From contig NZ_BARE01000006.1 in assembly GCF_000367345.1 (NCBI RefSeq), positions 124,001 to 188,000 on the forward strand: 64,000 nucleotides of DNA, given 5' to 3'. The DNA comes from Sphingobium xenophagum NBRC 107872 (GTDB lineage Bacteria > Pseudomonadota > Alphaproteobacteria > Sphingomonadales > Sphingomonadaceae). Shown here piece after piece: positions 59,819 to 64,000 of this stretch (within the stretch, counting starts at the first letter, position 1; each line of letters begins with the position of its first letter). Below the pieces are notes generated by a model. The model did not search any database. It saw only the letters and a program-made list of their open reading frames with translations, and was not told where the DNA came from. The position numbers were made by a program, and so were the translations under genes.

Positions 59819-61786
59819 TCAGGCCAGAGGCGCGGAAGCCCAGCGCCTCAGCTTGGCGTACAGGCCGCCGATCACCGACGCGAAGATCAGGATCGACAGG
59901 GGAATGGCCCAGTGGCTTTCGCCGACCAGCGCGAGGGGCGTATCGCTGTCCGTCGCCGCGACGATCCCGGCGAAGGCGACGCCGAACAGGCTTTCGCCCA
60001 CGATGAAACCCGTGGCCATCAGCACGCCCATCCGCTCGGCAAATTCCGGGTGCGACTGGCGCAGCGCCCAGCGATTGTAGAGATGGCCGATCACCGCGCC
60101 GACCGGGATCAGCAGGGTGAGCGCCATCGGCAGATAGATGCCCATGCCCACCGCCAGCGGAGGCAGGCGCAGCTTGCCTGCCTTGCCCAGCAATTCATCC
60201 ACCAGCACCACGACCGCGCCGATCCCCGCGCCGATGCCGATCAATCCCCAGTCGAGATCGCCGCCGAGCACGCCCTTGGCCAGCGCCGAAATGAGCGCGG
60301 CCTGCGGGGCGGGCAGGGCATTGGGACCGGCACCCGGCGCCCCGGCGAAACCGAAGGCGCTGTTGAGCAGGTCGAGCACGGGCGGGATGACGAGCGCGCC
60401 GAACAGCACGCCCAGGATGAGTGCGATCTGCTGCTTCCACGGGGTCGCGCCGACCAGCTGGCCGGTTTTCAGATCCTGCAGATTGTCGTTGGAAATGGTG
60501 GCGATGCCGAACACGATCGCGGTGGTGAACAGCGCATAGGCGACCAGGGCCTGCGCGCGATCGGGATCGCCGCCGGAGCCGTAGATCGCCGCCAGCATCA
60601 GCGACGCGCCCAGCACGGCCAGGATGCCGACGCCCGAAATCGGGCTGTTGGACGCGCCGATCAGGCCGGCCATATAGCCGCAGACCGATGCGATGACGAT
60701 GCCCGCGACCAGCACATAGGCCAAGGTCAGCGCGATCACCGGAATGGGATTGGCCGCGATCGGCCCGCCCTGGGCGAAAATCCACAGCAGGACGCCGATG
60801 GGCAGCATTGACGCAATGATGGTGCCGCCGACAATGCCGATCGGCAGGTCGCGCTCGGTCAGTTCCAGCAGGCCGGCGTTGCCCGCCTTGCGCGTGGCGT
60901 TGGCGACCATGGCGGACCGGATGCCGCTGACGATGGGGCCAAGGATTTTGAGCAGGGTCCAGATCGCGGCGACGCCGATCGTCCCTGCGCCGATGAAGCG
61001 CGCCTTCATGCGGAAGGTGGTGCCGACCAGATCAGCCAGGTCCGCGCCGGCGGGCAAGGGCGCTGTCAGGTAGGGGACGATGCCGACCCAGCTGATCAGC
61101 AGGCCCACGAACATGGCAACGCCGACCGACAGGCCGACCAGATGCCCAACGCCGATCAGCGCCATGGAAAAGCTGGTCGACATGGATGTCGCGCCTGCAC
61201 CGAATTTGAAGAAGGTTGCGGCTTCCTCAGCCAGCAGCCGGGTCTTGGCGACGATGGAAAAGGCAGCGGCGGCCAGCGCGCTCAGCAGGATCGCGGACAG
61301 GCCGCGCTTATTTTCTTCCTCGCCCAGCCGCGATCCGGCGCCGACCTTCAGCACTTCGGCGGCGGCGACGCCTTCGGGATAGGGGAGGGGCGATCCGGTG
61401 ACGAGCGCGCGGCGCAGCGGCACGGAATACATGACGCCCAATATGCCGCCCAGGGCGATGGTGCAGGCCGAAAGCCAGTAGGGAAAGCCCTGCCACCAGC
61501 CGATGATGACCAGCCCCGGCAGCACGAAGATGATCGCGGACAAGGTGCCTGCGGCCGACGCGATGGTCTGGACGATATTATTTTCCAGGATCGTGCCGGT
61601 TGCGAACAGGCGCAGCACCGCCATCGAGATGACGGCGGCGGGGATCGATGTGGCGAAGGTCAGCCCGATCTTGAGCCCAAGATAGACGTTGGCGGCAGTG
61701 AAGATGAGCGTGATGAGCGCGCCGAGGATCACCCCGCGCAGCGTCAGTTCGGCCATCGCGCTGGCCTGTGCCTTCTCCATTGTCAC
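59819..61786 (-). CDS. OPT family oligopeptide transporter
   Basis: A 655-residue inner-membrane protein with about 14-16 helices. It starts ELTLRGVILGALITLIFTAA then NVYLGLKIGLTFATSIPAAV, which is typical of the bacterial OPT family. It has GYMAGLIGASNSPISGVGIL and DLKTGQLVGATPWKQQIALI. Such proteins import peptides or metal-chelate complexes by proton symport. It stands alone; the substrate is not evident. MAELT could be an alternative start. Confidence 0.93.
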   Translation of the reverse strand: MTMEKAQASAMAELTLRGVILGALITLIFTAANVYLGLKIGLTFATSIPAAVISMAVLRLFATGTILENNIVQTIASAAGTLSAIIFVLPGLVIIGWWQGFPYWLSACTIALGGILGVMYSVPLRRALVTGSPLPYPEGVAAAEVLKVGAGSRLGEEENKRGLSAILLSALAAAAFSIVAKTRLLAEEAATFFKFGAGATSMSTSFSMALIGVGHLVGLSVGVAMFVGLLISWVGIVPYLTAPLPAGADLADLVGTTFRMKARFIGAGTIGVAAIWTLLKILGPIVSGIRSAMVANATRKAGNAGLLELTERDLPIGIVGGTIIASMLPIGVLLWIFAQGGPIAANPIPVIALTLAYVLVAGIVIASVCGYMAGLIGASNSPISGVGILAVLGASLMLAAIYGSGGDPDRAQALVAYALFTTAIVFGIATISNDNLQDLKTGQLVGATPWKQQIALILGVLFGALVIPPVLDLLNSAFGFAGAPGAGPNALPAPQAALISALAKGVLGGDLDWGLIGIGAGIGAVVVLVDELLGKAGKLRLPPLAVGMGIYLPMALTLLIPVGAVIGHLYNRWALRQSHPEFAERMGVLMATGFIVGESLFGVAFAGIVAATDSDTPLALVGESHWAIPLSILIFASVIGGLYAKLRRWASAPLA

Positions 61787-61874
61787 CCTTTATCCCCTTG
61801 GCTTGGCGCTTGTCGCCTGGACTTGTAATAATGTTGCTTGGCTATGGATCAATCGGAAAGTGCAATCGGGTGGC

Positions 61875-62624
61875 TCAGGAGGCCTTTCTTGTCGCATTTG
61901 GCGTTTGAGTGGCGTGATCGAGCCAATTGTCGACCAGTCGCGTCCAGCGCTGGTAGCCGCGCGGGTTCATATGCAGTCCGTCCGGGCGAAAGAGCGAGGC
62001 GTCGGGCAGGCCGTCACGCGCCAATAACAGGCTGCCGACGTCTAGGAAGGTGAAGCGCTCCTTCGCGGCGCGATGGGCGATCGCCTGATTCACCGCCGCC
62101 ATTTTGGACCATAAGGTCCAGCGGATCGGGCTGGGTTTCAGGGAAAGGAAGGCGATCGCCGCGCGCGGATAGTCGCTGCGCAGCCGCTTGAGCAGGGTCA
62201 ATATGTCGGTGGTGACCCGGTCGGGGCTGGCGCCCGCAGCCAGGTCATTCTCGCCGACATAGACGACGATCGTGCGCGGTTCGATCGGCGGGAGAAGGCG
62301 ACGATAATAGCGCAACACATCGGGCGTGCTGGCCCCGCCAAAGCCGCGATTGACCGTCGGAATGTCGGTAAAGCTTGCCGCTATGTCCCACAGTCGGATG
62401 CTGGAACTGCCCAGGAACAGGGTGGCGCCATCCACCGGCGGGCTTTTGGCATTGGCCTTGGCAAAGGCCTCGATCTCCCGCGCGAAAGGAAAGGCGGGGT
62501 CGGGATTGGGCGGCCGATCCTGCGCCTGCGCGCCAGCCGCGCCGGGCACGGCGAGCGCCAGCAGCAGCGCGGCAGTCGCCCTAGTGGCGATGGAGGTGGC
62601 GCAGGCGATATTTGCCGTCCGCAT
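61875..62624 (-). CDS. SGNH/GDSL-type hydrolase, exported
   Basis: A 249-residue protein with a signal peptide (ATSIATRATAALLLALAVPG, cleavage near AGAQA). Block I is LFLGSSSIRLW, where GSS replaces GDS, which still offers the nucleophilic Ser. GFGGAST is block II, VYVGENDLAAG is block III (G-x-ND) and DGLHMNPRGY has the catalytic Asp and His. It is probably an esterase or acyl hydrolase acting in the periplasm. ATG 62624 overlaps the hspQ stop by 44 bases; no later good start is seen. Confidence 0.87.
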   Translation of the reverse strand: MRTANIACATSIATRATAALLLALAVPGAAGAQAQDRPPNPDPAFPFAREIEAFAKANAKSPPVDGATLFLGSSSIRLWDIAASFTDIPTVNRGFGGASTPDVLRYYRRLLPPIEPRTIVVYVGENDLAAGASPDRVTTDILTLLKRLRSDYPRAAIAFLSLKPSPIRWTLWSKMAAVNQAIAHRAAKERFTFLDVGSLLLARDGLPDASLFRPDGLHMNPRGYQRWTRLVDNWLDHATQTPNATRKAS

Positions 62625-62952
62625 AGGCACCGAACATACCTGTAATGGCAGGGTGATCGACCGGCTCGTCACTGTCGTCGGCGATCAGATTCTGCTGACT
62701 GACATAGGCCACATAGCTGGATTCGCCATTTTCGGCGAGCAGATGGTAGAATGGCTGCTGCTTGTCTGGCCGCGCATGTTCGGGGATGGCGTCATACCAT
62801 TCCTCGCTATTGGCGAACACCGGGTCAATGTCGAACACGACGCCGCGAAAGCCAAACATGCGATGCTTGACGACGTCGCCAATGCTGAAGCGGGCATGGA
62901 CAATCGGCGGCGCGCTGACGCCCGTGCCGAAAATCTGAATCGTGTTTCTCAT
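62581..62952 (-). CDS. hspQ: Heat shock protein HspQ
   Basis: A 123-residue protein of the HspQ/YccV-like hemimethylated-DNA-binding family. The core reads RFSIGDVVKHRMFGFRGVVF and QPFYHLLAENGESSYVAYVS, followed by QQNLI. It promotes degradation of denatured proteins through Lon in enterobacteria. It precedes the SGNH hydrolase and is likely cotranscribed with it. Confidence 0.92.
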   Translation of the reverse strand: MRNTIQIFGTGVSAPPIVHARFSIGDVVKHRMFGFRGVVFDIDPVFANSEEWYDAIPEHARPDKQQPFYHLLAENGESSYVAYVSQQNLIADDSDEPVDHPAITGMFGAYADGKYRLRHLHRH

Positions 62953-63100
62953 ATGTCCAATTTAGGAGCCTTCGCCCGCCACACAAGAAAAATACCGACA
63001 AGCCTGCTTGGCAAGGCGGGATTCATTCGCTAATGGCCGCGCTCGACCCGGTTGGGACGGGCTTTTCCTGTGCGAAAAGCCGCATGTCCCGGCCTTCTGC

Positions 63101-63190
<90 letters not shown>

Positions 63191-63248
63191 GTTTTCTGTC
63201 GATCCATTGCTGTCGTGGTGCTTTTGCGCGATAAGGGCGGTGTTTCCC

Positions 63249-63902
63249 ATGTCGTCGCTTCCCATTCTCTACAGCTTCCGCCGCTGCCCTTATGCGATGC
63301 GCGCCCGGTTGGCTTTGCTGGTGAGCGGGCAGGCGGTTGCGCTGCGCGAAGTGGTGCTGCGCGACAAGCCGGATGCGTTGCGGCAGGCATCGCCTAAGGC
63401 GACCGTGCCAGTGCTGGTGCTGCCCGATGGGCAGGCGATCGACCAGAGTATCGACATCATGCGCTGGGCGCTGGGGCGGACCGATCCGGAAGGATGGCTG
63501 ATGCGGGACGATGCTGGCCTGATCGCCGCCAATGACGGCCCGTTCAAGATGCATCTGGACCGGACCAAATATCCCGATCGCCATGGCAGCGATCCGGCGG
63601 TCCACCGCGGCGCGGCGCTGGACTGGCTGCATGTGCTCGACCGTCGATTGCACATCAGCGCGCAGCTATGCGGCGCGGCGCGCGGATTGGCCGATATGGC
63701 GATCTTCCCGTTCGTCCGACAGTTCGCGGCAATCGACCCGGCCTGGTTCGAAGCGCAGCCGCTGCCCCATCTGCGTCGCTGGCTCGACATTCATTTGCAT
63801 AGCCCCCTGTTCGCCGCCGCGATGCTGCGCGTCCCGCCCTGGCGCGAGGGTGGCGCGCCGGTGATTTTTCCGCCTGCAGCGGCCAAGGAAAATATTGCCT
63901 GA
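63249..63902 (+). CDS. Glutathione S-transferase family protein
   Basis: A 217-residue protein with an N-terminal thioredoxin-like domain. YSFRRCPYAMRARLAL near 8-23 carries a Cys in the glutathione site. The cis-proline motif KATVPVLVLPDGQAIDQSID is near 50-69, followed by an all-helical C-terminal domain. It is probably a thiol transferase-like GST of unknown substrate. ATG 63249 is chosen as the start of the domain. It follows the tRNA gene by 58 bases. Confidence 0.88.
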   Translation: MSSLPILYSFRRCPYAMRARLALLVSGQAVALREVVLRDKPDALRQASPKATVPVLVLPDGQAIDQSIDIMRWALGRTDPEGWLMRDDAGLIAANDGPFKMHLDRTKYPDRHGSDPAVHRGAALDWLHVLDRRLHISAQLCGAARGLADMAIFPFVRQFAAIDPAWFEAQPLPHLRRWLDIHLHSPLFAAAMLRVPPWREGGAPVIFPPAAAKENIA

Positions 63903-64000
63903 ATCGATCGCGAAAAAATGGCGGACAGTTCGGAAATATTGCCAACCAATAGTGAAAAATTCACGTCATGTTCAGAAGCTGGATCGGAAAGTCACGGTTT

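Noticed and set aside
63050-63090. Hairpin GGCTTTTC/GAAAAGCC before the tRNA as a terminator
   Set aside because: It lacks a U-tract and lies just upstream of the tRNA gene; it may be part of the leader, so I did not call it.

Overview
The window looks like a chromosomal segment of a sphingomonad (Alphaproteobacteria, Sphingobium/Novosphingobium type). This is inferred from high GC, many large TonB-dependent receptors, a CrtZ carotenoid hydroxylase, a beta-propeller phytase next to a receptor, and sphingomonad-style intergenic hairpin repeats. I see three parts: the end of one mobile element, a complete catabolic island, and conserved chromosome.

Part 1 (1-12,870) is the end of an ICE- or plasmid-like element. 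It holds a strawberry-notch methylase/helicase (cut by the window edge), a DUF6117 protein, a conserved small protein, a large ParB-like protein and a DUF932 protein. The ParB-like and DUF932 genes share a structured leader that resembles the radC RNA motif. Next to them is a defence-like cargo: a possible winged-helix protein with a CoiA-like nuclease, and a three-gene set made of an AbiEi-like antitoxin (DUF6088), an AbiEii nucleotidyltransferase toxin and a propeller-TPR-VRR-NUC nuclease. Two TGTCCGAAA inverted repeats precede that set.

Part 2 (12,871-44,430) is a 31.5-kb catabolic island bounded by an 18-bp direct repeat that reads TIEWE-stop, the conserved 3' end of guaA (GMP synthase). 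guaA is a known integration hotspot, so the two elements seem to be stacked at that gene. I found no integrase in the island. It encodes a CoA-thioester pathway: a CoA ligase, four acyl-CoA dehydrogenases, two crotonases and a FadJ-type fusion, a thiolase, an SCP-x/Ltp2-like thiolase with its DUF35 partner, five SDRs, an MDR reductase, two APH kinases of the ACAD10/11 type, two CMD-family proteins, an EthD protein, two exported DUF1254 proteins, a TonB receptor and an MFS transporter. A TetR regulator and a LuxR-type regulator lie in the middle. Seven 12-bp palindromes close to GACCGNNCGGTC sit only in the four promoter regions of the island, which points to one regulon. The substrate is not visible. 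The gene set suggests a branched or alicyclic (terpenoid- or steroid-like) acid, with at least one step through a phosphorylated 4-hydroxyacyl-CoA.

Part 3 (44,431-64,000) is ordinary chromosome: an aminotransferase, rmuC, crtZ, an MscS channel, metC, sseA, a Pro/Ala-rich membrane protein, queF, an M1 peptidase, a phytase with a TonB receptor, DUF3606, an OPT transporter, an SGNH hydrolase, hspQ, tRNA-Ser(CGA) and a glutathione S-transferase.
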